A stretch of 12,322 bases of DNA. It comes from Eisenbergiella sp963559585. Its GTDB lineage: Bacteria; Bacillota; Clostridia; Lachnospirales; Lachnospiraceae. The notes below the pieces were generated by a model. It saw only the letters and a list, made by a program, of their open reading frames with translations. It was not told the DNA's origin and made no database searches. Positions 1-6,468 of this stretch are shown here, piece after piece. Numbering within the stretch: position 1 is the first letter of the stretch; each line of letters begins with the position of its first letter. A program made the position numbers and the translations under genes. The DNA lies in contig CAUWLJ010000101.1 of NCBI GenBank assembly GCA_963559585.1, positions 1 to 12,322 on the forward strand. The letters run 5' to 3'.

Positions 1-415
1 GAGAAATGCCGTTATATTTTTTGAATACCTTGCTGAAGCTGTTGGCGCTGCTGTAGCCGGACAACTCGGCAATTTGCGAGATATTATAGGAACTGTTTTT
101 TAACAGTTCTTTTGCCTTTTTTAACCGAAACTGATTCACATAATCCACAAAATTCAGACCGGAATTCTCTTTAAAAATAAAACTTAAATAAGATGTGGAC
201 AGGTTTACAAATTCGGCTACCGTATCAAGAGATATTTCGTTCCTGTAATTTTCCTCCAGATATATATTTATTTTTTCTAATATATGGCTTTGCTGTCCGT
301 GATTTTTTTCGGATGCAAATAAGGTAATTGTCTTAAATATAGCGATGATATATTCCTTCTTTTCATCGATACTTTTTTTCTGCTCCATTTCTTTATAAAT
401 ATTTTGGCTATCAGG
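1..415 (-). pseudogene. C-terminal AraC-type helix-turn-helix domain, separated from its sensor by a +1 frameshift and cut by the window edge
   Basis: Read on the minus strand in the frame one base beyond that of the sensor gene, this stretch encodes a full AraC/XylS DNA-binding domain. A helical linker (QNIYKEMEQKKS) is followed by the first helix-turn-helix (ISLDTVAEFVNLSTSYLSFI), the connecting helix (VNQFRLKKAKELL) and the second helix-turn-helix (NISQIAELSGYSSANSFSKV), ending in FKKYNGIS at the window edge. Only the final few residues, usually P-x-x-Y-R, are missing. The frame is open from 433 leftward. A possible internal ATG at 388 has a poor ribosome binding site, so separate translation of a free DNA-binding domain is possible but not well supported. 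The simplest reading is the C-terminal third of the gene at 411-2321. Confidence 0.8.
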
Positions 416-2321
416 TAAAACTTGTTTTATTGGTCAGTCTCATTTCAAATATTGTTCTGACTGCTGTATTTGCCAGGGCATGAAACAAATTATCAACCAT
501 TTCAAGCGAAAGCTCTTTTTTTCCCAGATTTTCTTCCAGTATGCTTTCTAAAATTTCTATAACCGATTTCCAATTACCTGATTTGGTTATCGTGATCAGG
601 CGTGTCTCCTGCTCTAACGGATAGGAAATTACTGCAGAAACTGAGTTTCGCACTTCGTCAATATAGATTACGGAGTTATGTCCTTTTACAATTTGGTATT
701 TGATGGTAGCAAGTGCATCAATAAAAGACTGATAGCAGTTCTGTATACCTTCATAACTCTGGCCTATACCGATAACATAAGATAAATTACATTTCTCTGC
801 AAAGTAATGCTGGACTTTTTCAAGATAATCATTTATGCCGCTGAGTTCATAGAAGGACTTGGGGGCATTGAGCAGGGAGATAATTGTCTGATCGTCTTTA
901 TCAAGAAAATAGCATTTGCATTGTGAACCTAAAGTCTGCCTGGCAATTTCTCTCATATCCTTTGTGTTTTCTTTAAATAAGCGTCTGTATTTTTTCAGAT
1001 TATGGGGAGTATCTTCCGCAAGTTCATAGACAATAATCTGAAAATACGGATAGGGGAATTCTATTCCGATCTCCGGCCCGGCCTTTTCGTGGTCACCGTT
1101 GATTTTTCCATTGATGATATCATATATATATTTGTCCTGCAGCAGAGGTTTGTTCCTTTCAAAATTATCCTGTAGAGTTTGGTTTTCTTTATATACATAA
1201 TCAATGATACTGTTAATAAGCGTAAACTCATTGCCGCTTCCGCTTCGGTTTATGACTGTTTTTTTATCCCGGATAATATTGATATAATTCAATATTTTAT
1301 TGATAGGTTTATACAAATCATTGATAATATACAGCGTTAATATAATCGAAAGTAAGATGCTCGCGAATGCAACCAAAAGAGTAACCTTTCGGATCTGATT
1401 TACGCCTTCTTTAATGTAACCCGTAGGTATGACCGATATATATTTCCAATTAAGAGAAGCTGATTGTACATATTGGATTGTAAACGGGCTGCCCTCCACT
1501 ACCAGATCCATTGTATTTTCAGCATCGTTCATTTCTGAGAGAAGTGAATGCACAGCGGTTTGAATGGAAGGAAGCTCTTCAAAATCAGCATAATAACCTT
1601 CGTTTGTATATAAAATATTTCCCTGATTATCTACGACATAGTTAAAAATAATCTTATCATTATTATAATTGGACATTTCTTTGTCAAACAAAGATTTATT
1701 CATATTTACAACCAGCATACCCTTGGGATAACGGTCAATAAAAGGCAGGGATTCGGTAAAAACAACCACAGGAAACTCATAAGTGCCGCGATACAGAGTT
1801 TTTCTCCCAATACAGTGAAAGCCGCTGGCTGCAAACAGGTGATTCCAGTCGATCTCCTCTTTGTATTTGCAAACGTCAGAAAAGAAAAGGGAGTGTTGAT
1901 ATTTTCCACCGGTCCCGAGTACAATATCCGTTTTCTTTATATAAAGCCATATATCTGAAATATTGTTATTATTTGCTTTAAAAGCGCTTAGATAAGCCAT
2001 GGAATCCTGAATCAGTTCATAATTATCGTAGGTGTTTTGGCTGGACATATACAGAACCTCATTCAAACTGCGATTCAGAGCGGCCTGCATAACGTTGGAT
2101 TGTAAAGAATCAATTTCCTGATCAATACTTTTCTGTGCCTGTTTTAGAATAAGCATATTGCTTTTCTGTACTTCCTGAATCATCATACTGGAAGACTTTC
2201 GGTATGAAAAAAAGGAGACCAATGTGATGGAAAGTAAAACCAGCGCCATAATGTACAGAAATATCCTGACAGAGATACTGTTTAGTCTGAATTCTTTAAT
2301 ATTTTTTGAAAAAATGCCCAT
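411..2321 (-). CDS. Membrane cache-domain sensor of an AraC-type regulator; reading frame ends early by frameshift
   Basis: This is the sensory part of a YesN-like one-protein regulator found in many Clostridia, where an outside ligand, often a sugar, controls an AraC DNA-binding domain inside the cell. Counting from the ATG at 2321, a short cytoplasmic start is followed by a membrane helix at residues 20-38, an extracellular dCache-like region at 39-312, a second helix at 313-333, a HAMP-like stretch (LYKPINKILNYI) and a cytoplasmic linker domain to residue 636. A GTG at 2357 would add 12 residues, but the ATG has an AAAGGAAAAG Shine-Dalgarno just ahead and no good site precedes the GTG. The frame stops at a TGA at 411-413 before the expected helix-turn-helix domain, which continues in the next frame. 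Intact relatives are about 750-780 residues, which matches the sum of both parts. The family is clear; the ligand is unknown. Confidence 0.85.
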   Translation of the reverse strand: MGIFSKNIKEFRLNSISVRIFLYIMALVLLSITLVSFFSYRKSSSMMIQEVQKSNMLILKQAQKSIDQEIDSLQSNVMQAALNRSLNEVLYMSSQNTYDNYELIQDSMAYLSAFKANNNNISDIWLYIKKTDIVLGTGGKYQHSLFFSDVCKYKEEIDWNHLFAASGFHCIGRKTLYRGTYEFPVVVFTESLPFIDRYPKGMLVVNMNKSLFDKEMSNYNNDKIIFNYVVDNQGNILYTNEGYYADFEELPSIQTAVHSLLSEMNDAENTMDLVVEGSPFTIQYVQSASLNWKYISVIPTGYIKEGVNQIRKVTLLVAFASILLSIILTLYIINDLYKPINKILNYINIIRDKKTVINRSGSGNEFTLINSIIDYVYKENQTLQDNFERNKPLLQDKYIYDIINGKINGDHEKAGPEIGIEFPYPYFQIIVYELAEDTPHNLKKYRRLFKENTKDMREIARQTLGSQCKCYFLDKDDQTIISLLNAPKSFYELSGINDYLEKVQHYFAEKCNLSYVIGIGQSYEGIQNCYQSFIDALATIKYQIVKGHNSVIYIDEVRNSVSAVISYPLEQETRLITITKSGNWKSVIEILESILEENLGKKELSLEMVDNLFHALANTAVRTIFEMRLTNKTSFT

Positions 2322-2407
2322 AATCTTTTCCTTTATCCAATATGAAAGCGGAAACACTGCACAGACAGAGGAGCCGAATGACGTCTGGGAAGTTTGAATA
2401 TGAAATG

Positions 2408-2437
2408 TTTACTACTTAACAGATGTAAATATATATT
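2408..2437 (+). promoter_or_regulatory. Possible divergent promoter for the small ORF at 2467
   Basis: TTTACT (2408-2413) and TATATT (2432-2437) are 18 bp apart on the plus strand. A TATATA giving a 16-bp spacer is an alternative. It overlaps the minus-strand promoter of the AraC gene, so the two could not easily be occupied at once. AT-rich DNA yields such matches by chance, hence modest confidence. Confidence 0.35.
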
Positions 2438-2456
2438 ATTTTTGTTGATTTGTAAA
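2428..2456 (-). promoter_or_regulatory. Sigma-70-type promoter for the AraC sensor gene
   Basis: On the minus strand, TTTACA (2451-2456) and TATATT (2428-2433) are separated by 17 bp, each one base from consensus. Transcription would start near 2421, giving a leader of about 100 nt before the ATG at 2321. A plus-strand promoter shares the same AT tract. Confidence 0.55.
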
Positions 2457-2466
2457 GAAAGGATGT

Positions 2467-2670
2467 ATGAAGCAGCACGCCAAGCACATGAATCACAGAA
2501 TAGCCGACCATTGCAGTGTGACAGCCCCTGGAGGGCGGCTCCATGGGCAGAAAATGAGCCAGCTTTATATCGTGGACGTCCTGTTCAGGGAATATTACCG
2601 GAGGAATCCGCAGGTTTCCAGAGAGAATAACCACAGGACGTCGAAGGCGGTAGTGGATAAGCTGTATTAA
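2467..2670 (+). CDS. Possible small protein of 67 residues, unknown family
   Basis: I do not recognise this protein. The ATG at 2467 is preceded by AGAAAGG with a 4-nt gap, a usable ribosome binding site, and a plausible promoter lies upstream at 2408-2437. The product is basic and histidine-rich near the start (KQHAKHMNHR), has one hydrophobic patch (SQLYIVDVLFREYY) and no signal peptide or convincing membrane helix. Its base composition resembles the GC-richer DNA downstream more than the AT-rich AraC gene upstream. An overlapping frame (2394-2630) is open too and has no better start. It could be a small gene, a decayed fragment of a larger one, or chance; chance is a real possibility at this length. 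Confidence 0.3.
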   Translation: MKQHAKHMNHRIADHCSVTAPGGRLHGQKMSQLYIVDVLFREYYRRNPQVSRENNHRTSKAVVDKLY

Positions 2671-2848
2671 AGTTATTGTTCATACCTTTTATGATAAGTT
2701 AATGAGAAAGGCAGGCGGTTACTGTTTTCGCTCTGATGCTGGACAAGAAGGGCGGCTGAAAAACGGAACCAGCCTGCGGAGCCTGGGACTTTTCAGTGCC
2801 TGTCTGTTTCGTTTAATCCCGCGAGAAACTTTACAAGCAGCGATGTTG
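2671..2848. other. Intergenic stretch behind the ABC operon, no gene seen
   Basis: This 178-bp gap follows the last permease gene, read on the minus strand. I found no convincing ORF. On the minus strand CCAG and CTGG flank a 10-nt loop around 2774-2791, followed within a few bases by a T-rich run; this is at best a weak terminator for the operon. Confidence 0.4.
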
Positions 2849-3580
2849 TTACGCCCTCACATCTGTTTTTTTCAGATACGCCACCCCAACCCAGAAGAAA
2901 ATCCCAAGAAACAGGACGCAGCTTACAAGAAACGGCAGGGAAGATCCGGCCAGTATATCCTCGTCCCGGTTGGAATTCATTCCAAGGAGCATCAGCGAAT
3001 AGGGATAGTACAGCCCCCACCCGGAGCTGGCGGCCAGGACGCCGCCCACCCCGGCCAGCAGGGCGAAAGCGATGGGCAGGGCAAAATTTCTGATCATGGA
3101 AGCCAGGCAGAGCTGGAGTGCGGCGATGGCCAGTCCGCCAAGCGTGCCCCGAAGGAGCCATACAAAGGTCTGGACGGGCGGCAGGCCTGGCAGGCCCGCA
3201 AGCCGGCCTGCCGCGACGTACAGCACTCCCACGTAGGCCTGGGTCAGCAGGGTAACGCAGGAGACGGCCAGGAACTGGGCGGCGTACAGGCAGGAGAGAG
3301 GAACAGGCGCGCTCATCAGAGCGTTGCGGTTATGGTTAAAGTTTTCCAGCCGCCACAGATAGCTGCAGTAGACGGCGATCAGCGGCGCAAAGAAGAAGTT
3401 GGAATAGAACAGGGTGGTCTGTGTCCATAGGCTGTACCATCCCTTTTTCAGAATGGAAAGATTGTTCATGTAGTTGGCGTATCCCATTCCGGTGCTGAGG
3501 ATGGGAAGCAAGAAGAAAACGATCCAGATAAAGGAACGCTTTAATTTAATCAGTTCGGCGCGCATACAGGAAAAAAGCAT
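2849..3580 (-). CDS. ABC-2 permease, second subunit (LanG/MutG-like) of a peptide-antibiotic exporter
   Basis: This 243-residue integral membrane protein has about six hydrophobic segments (first at about residues 17-36, last at about 212-236) and the charged N-terminal MRAELIKLKRSF that opens ABC-2 permeases of lantibiotic-immunity and bacitracin systems. It should pair with the other permease and the ATPase to expel a membrane-bound peptide antibiotic. The ATG at 3580 lies 3 bp after the stop of the preceding gene, and its AAGGAGG Shine-Dalgarno is formed by the last codons of that gene, so translation of the two is coupled. Length fits the roughly 240-250 residues usual for LanE/LanG permeases. 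Calling it G rather than E rests on order and weak resemblance; the transporter type is much surer than the substrate. Confidence 0.8.
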   Translation of the reverse strand: MLFSCMRAELIKLKRSFIWIVFFLLPILSTGMGYANYMNNLSILKKGWYSLWTQTTLFYSNFFFAPLIAVYCSYLWRLENFNHNRNALMSAPVPLSCLYAAQFLAVSCVTLLTQAYVGVLYVAAGRLAGLPGLPPVQTFVWLLRGTLGGLAIAALQLCLASMIRNFALPIAFALLAGVGGVLAASSGWGLYYPYSLMLLGMNSNRDEDILAGSSLPFLVSCVLFLGIFFWVGVAYLKKTDVRA

Positions 3581-3583
3581 TGC

Positions 3584-4339
3584 CTACACCTCCTTTTTCA
3601 GAAAAAAATGTCTTCCGGCAAGACAGACAAACAGGGACAGGGCGGCGAACCGAGCCATCAGCTCCCACTGGAAGGGAATTTCATACAGACAGCTGACCCG
3701 GGTCTCCCGGTCGTACCAGGAGGCGAAAGTGCTGCCGATGAGGTAATAGCCCCAGGGGACGATGGCGGCCAGCTTTCCTATGGGAAAGAAGGCGGAAAAC
3801 AATCCCACCAGGCTCCCCAGAAGGCCGATGAACAAAGGGATGAGCTGGCTGGTCATCATCAGGGAAAGAATGAGCTGCATCACATACAGGGACAGGCTGA
3901 CCAGGAACAGCACACCCAGAAAAGTCAGGTAATGCCGCAGGGGGAAAGCCTGGCTGACGGGCAGGATCGCGCCCAAAAGGAGGATGCAGTCTGCTTCCGA
4001 TGCGGTCAGGAGCAGTACGTACAGAGCGCCCAGCAGTACCTTCGCGTCAAAAATATGCTTTTTCTCCTGCAGCGTGCACAGCAGCTTGTAGGTGTTTCCC
4101 TTGTTTTCGGAATCGCAGATCCGGCTGGCCAGCGCCGCCAGCACCAGGGGACAGAAGATCGTGTTGTACAGGGGAAGCTGAAACAGCAGGGTGGACCAGA
4201 GCTGGGGCGTGATTTCGGGCTTTCGCAGATAGCTGTTGGTGGAGAGCAGGAGCAGCTCCATGAAAGCTACGCCAATGGGCATCAGCCACAGAAAGCGCCG
4301 CCTGGTTTTACGGATTTCCACACGCAGTTCTCTCATCAC
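3584..4339 (-). CDS. ABC-2 permease, first subunit (LanE/MutE-like)
   Basis: This membrane protein of about 250 residues has six predicted hydrophobic segments and begins MRELRVEIRKTRRRFLW, the short basic start typical of ABC-2 permeases that serve lantibiotic immunity. It is the membrane partner of the ATPase upstream and the permease downstream. Two starts are possible. A GTG at 4339 overlaps the ATPase stop by four bases and sits 8 nt behind a GGAGG; an ATG at 4336 shares one base with that stop (TGATG) but is 11 nt from the GGAGG. The GTG is slightly favoured by spacing, and either arrangement implies translational coupling. The residues near its middle (ILLLGAILPVSQAF) and the C-terminal AGRHFFLKKEV show no domain beyond the permease. 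Confidence 0.8.
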   Translation of the reverse strand: MMRELRVEIRKTRRRFLWLMPIGVAFMELLLLSTNSYLRKPEITPQLWSTLLFQLPLYNTIFCPLVLAALASRICDSENKGNTYKLLCTLQEKKHIFDAKVLLGALYVLLLTASEADCILLLGAILPVSQAFPLRHYLTFLGVLFLVSLSLYVMQLILSLMMTSQLIPLFIGLLGSLVGLFSAFFPIGKLAAIVPWGYYLIGSTFASWYDRETRVSCLYEIPFQWELMARFAALSLFVCLAGRHFFLKKEV

Positions 4340-5283
4340 AGGCTCACCCTCCTTCCGGTCAGGTCCAGAAAAATGTCCTCCAGATTCTGTTGAAGCTCCT
4401 CGATGCGAAGCAGGCCGATTCCGTTTTCCGCAAGCCCCTTCATCAGCCGGGCAAGCTGATCATTCGGCATGTCCCGGAACAGGATGGCATCGGAATCCGA
4501 TGAGGAGGGAGTTTCCCCGCCGGCCCGCTCCATCCGGCAGGAAATCTGATGGTCGGTAAGATACCGCAGGGCGGCCCGGTTGTCCAGTGTGCGCAGACGG
4601 ATCTGCTTCCGGCTCTGCTCATGCAGATGGGAGAGGCTGTCCTGATAGATCAGGCTGCCATGGTGGATGATGCCCACATGGGTAGCCAGCTGGTCGATTT
4701 CACTGAGCAGATGGCTGGAAACCATGACGGTCATGCCGTATTTGGCGGGGAGGGAACGGATCAGCTCTCTCATTTCCTGGATACCGGCGGGATCCAGGCC
4801 GTTGGTGGGCTCATCCAGCAGAAGAAGCCGGGGCTGCCCAAGGAGCGCCGCCGCCAGGCCCAGTCTCTGCTTCATTCCCAGGGAATAATGCCCGGCTTTT
4901 TTATGCTGCTGTTTTTCCATACGGACGATGCGCAGTACCTGGTCGATCCGGCTGACCGGGATCTGCTTCAGCAGACAGACGATTTCCAGATTTTCCCGCC
5001 CGGTCAGATGGGCATAGTAGGAAGGGGCTTCGATGAGGGAACCGGTTTCCTTCAGGATCTCCAGACGGTTCTTATCGTTCAGCGTATGCCCCAGAAGCTC
5101 GGCGCTTCCTTCGTCGGGTTTTACCAGCCCCAGAAGCATTTTCATGGTGGTGCTTTTCCCTGCGCCGTTTGGCCCCAGAAAGCCGTAGATGCTTCCCTCC
5201 GGTATTTTCAGATCCACATGGTCCACGCACAGGGCGCGGTTGTATTTCTTGGTAAGCTTCTGTGTTTTTACTGCATCATTCAT
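4336..5283 (-). CDS. ABC transporter ATPase of the LanF/BcrA type
   Basis: This 315-residue ATPase powers the two permeases encoded after it. The nucleotide-binding domain is complete: Walker A GPNGAGKST at residues 37-45, signature YSLGMKQR at 133-140, Walker B LLLLDEP at 153-159, D-loop GLD at 162-164 and switch histidine H191. Where most ABC ATPases have a Q-loop glutamine, this one has glutamate E85 in GSLIEAP, the E-loop known from lantibiotic-immunity ATPases such as NukF. A C-terminal extension of about 90 residues makes it closer in length to BcrA (about 300) than to short LanF proteins (about 230). The ATG at 5283 follows GGAGG by 6 nt. It is the first gene of the operon, divergent from a two-component system, which is the usual layout for inducible peptide-antibiotic resistance. 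Substrate is inferred, not shown. Confidence 0.9.
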   Translation of the reverse strand: MNDAVKTQKLTKKYNRALCVDHVDLKIPEGSIYGFLGPNGAGKSTTMKMLLGLVKPDEGSAELLGHTLNDKNRLEILKETGSLIEAPSYYAHLTGRENLEIVCLLKQIPVSRIDQVLRIVRMEKQQHKKAGHYSLGMKQRLGLAAALLGQPRLLLLDEPTNGLDPAGIQEMRELIRSLPAKYGMTVMVSSHLLSEIDQLATHVGIIHHGSLIYQDSLSHLHEQSRKQIRLRTLDNRAALRYLTDHQISCRMERAGGETPSSSDSDAILFRDMPNDQLARLMKGLAENGIGLLRIEELQQNLEDIFLDLTGRRVSL

Positions 5284-5428
5284 AATCTGCCTCCGTTTTT
5301 ATTTGTCTGGAATGGGTAGGAGCTGCATTGGTTTGTGTCATACTGCCGGGCTTTTCCGGTGCTTTTGGTTCAGGCAGAATGCGGGGGACGCTTTTCTCCT
5401 GCCGCCCGCCGCCCCGTTCCATACTTCC

Positions 5429-5434
5429 AATATA
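5429..5434 (-). promoter_or_regulatory. Likely -10 element of the ABC operon promoter
   Basis: On the minus strand TATATT (5429-5434) would start transcription near 5422, giving a leader of about 138 nt before the ATPase gene. The expected -35 position (5452-5457) reads ATCCGC, far from consensus, as in promoters needing an activator. CCTTA boxes lie just upstream. The leader holds CTGCC and GGCAG arms around a CCGG hairpin (about 5343-5377), of unknown meaning. Confidence 0.4.
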
Positions 5435-5443
5435 GATGTTCTC

Positions 5444-5486
5444 CCTTAACGGCGGATGACGCCTGCCTTACATTTACCTTAAATTT
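5444..5486. promoter_or_regulatory. Probable response-regulator binding array: CCTTA boxes on an 11-bp grid
   Basis: CCTTA occurs at 5444-5448, 5466-5470 and 5477-5481, spaced 22 and 11 bp, so all three face the same side of the helix. The last two lie within a longer direct repeat, TTACATTT (5468-5475) and TTAAATTT (5479-5486), again 11 bp apart. OmpR-family regulators typically bind tandem half-sites at this spacing. The array lies between the two divergent promoters and upstream of the -35 region of each, where an activator would sit. Binding by the adjacent regulator is inferred. Confidence 0.5.
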
Positions 5487-5498
5487 TGTGCACGGCAC

Positions 5499-5527
5499 TG
5501 GAACAGGCGCAGAAGTGAGGATATAAT
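5499..5527 (+). promoter_or_regulatory. Promoter for the response regulator and kinase genes
   Basis: A perfect TATAAT lies at 5522-5527. Seventeen bases upstream is TGGAAC (5499-5504), a poor -35 match. Transcription would start near 5534, about 95 nt before the ATG. A strong -10 with a weak -35 and phased boxes upstream fits autoregulation by the encoded regulator. Confidence 0.5.
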
Positions 5528-5628
5528 GGAGGAAGATTCAGGATAAATACGCCTGAGAAAAAAGAAACAGAGTAGGAGTGACGATGTAAGAAGCCTACAG
5601 GGATAAGACTGAAATAAGGAGACATTCA

Positions 5629-6408
5629 ATGAACCACATTTATGACAGCCGCCTCCTGATCGTAGACGATAATGCCGAGCTGTGCGGTATGCTCGTTGAT
5701 ATGCTGTCCAGGGAAGGCTTTGGCCGGATCGGGACGGCGGGAACCTGTGCGCAGGCCATGGATTTTTTCAGAGGAATGGGACAGACGGCGGGAGCATTTA
5801 ACAGGAAGCCGGAGGTGCGGGAGGCGGTGTCCCCGGATCCGGCGTTTCCGGATCTGGTGATCCTGGACATTAACCTGCCGGATGGGGACGGTTTTTCCCT
5901 GATGCAGAGGATACGGATGGTATCGCAGGCTCCGGTGCTGTTTCTGTCGGCCAGGGATGAGGACAACGACCGTCTTTTGGGTCTGGGTCTGGGAGCGGAT
6001 GATTATATGACCAAGCCCTTTCTGCCGCGGGAGCTGCTGCTTCGGATCACGGCCATCCTGCGCCGCACCTATTTTCCCCCGATGCAGGAGGCGCGCAGGC
6101 CCCAGACGCTGAGGCTGGGACGCAAAACCGTGGATCTGGATGCGGGCGTGGTGGAGGATGAACAGGGAAGCGCCGCTTTAACGGCAAAGGAGCTGGGGCT
6201 TCTTAAGAAGCTGTATGAGAACCGGGGAAATATCGTCACCTTTGACGCGCTGTGCACAGCGGTGTGGGGGGATGATTATTACGGATACGAGAACACGCTG
6301 ATGGTGCATATCCGCAGGCTGCGGGAGAAGATTGAGGAAAATCCCTCTTCTCCGAAGTGGCTTTTGACGGTGAGGGGGCTGGGTTATCGGCTGGTAAAAG
6401 AGGAGTGA
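5629..6408 (+). CDS. OmpR-family response regulator
   Basis: This 259-residue cytoplasmic regulator has an N-terminal receiver and a C-terminal winged-helix DNA-binding domain. The receiver carries the acidic pair D13-D14, the phosphorylated aspartate D80 (LVILDINLPDGDG) and the conserved K129 (MTKPF). The winged helix runs from about residue 160 (LRLGRKTVDLDAG) through TAKELGLLKKLYENRG to the recognition part MVHIRRLREKIEENP and ends LLTVRGLGYRLVKEE. The ATG at 5629 is 7 nt behind AAGGAGA. The phosphorylated aspartate normally lies near residue 52, so some 25 extra residues (about 48-74, rich in G, R and P) sit between helix 2 and strand 3. The kinase gene follows after 60 bp, and the likely target is the divergent ABC operon. 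The family is sure; the regulon is inferred. Confidence 0.92.
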   Translation: MNHIYDSRLLIVDDNAELCGMLVDMLSREGFGRIGTAGTCAQAMDFFRGMGQTAGAFNRKPEVREAVSPDPAFPDLVILDINLPDGDGFSLMQRIRMVSQAPVLFLSARDEDNDRLLGLGLGADDYMTKPFLPRELLLRITAILRRTYFPPMQEARRPQTLRLGRKTVDLDAGVVEDEQGSAALTAKELGLLKKLYENRGNIVTFDALCTAVWGDDYYGYENTLMVHIRRLREKIEENPSSPKWLLTVRGLGYRLVKEE

Positions 6409-6468
6409 CAGAGAGGTCATGGAAAGGCGCTGTTGTGAACACGATCCGGGCGGAGGGATGGAAAAGAA

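Noticed and set aside
411..433. Programmed +1 frameshifting to join the AraC halves.
   Set aside because: There is no slippery codon able to re-pair in the +1 frame and no prfB-like CTT-TGA site or upstream Shine-Dalgarno stimulator. A mutation or sequence error in a short homopolymer is simpler.
2760..2795. Terminator of the ABC operon.
   Set aside because: Only a 4-bp stem with a 10-nt loop can be drawn before the T-rich run, too weak to list as a terminator.
5284..5628. A lantibiotic precursor gene in the divergent gap.
   Set aside because: Frames there (for example 5335-5526) lack a recognisable leader, a Ser/Thr/Cys-rich core at the end, and a ribosome binding site.
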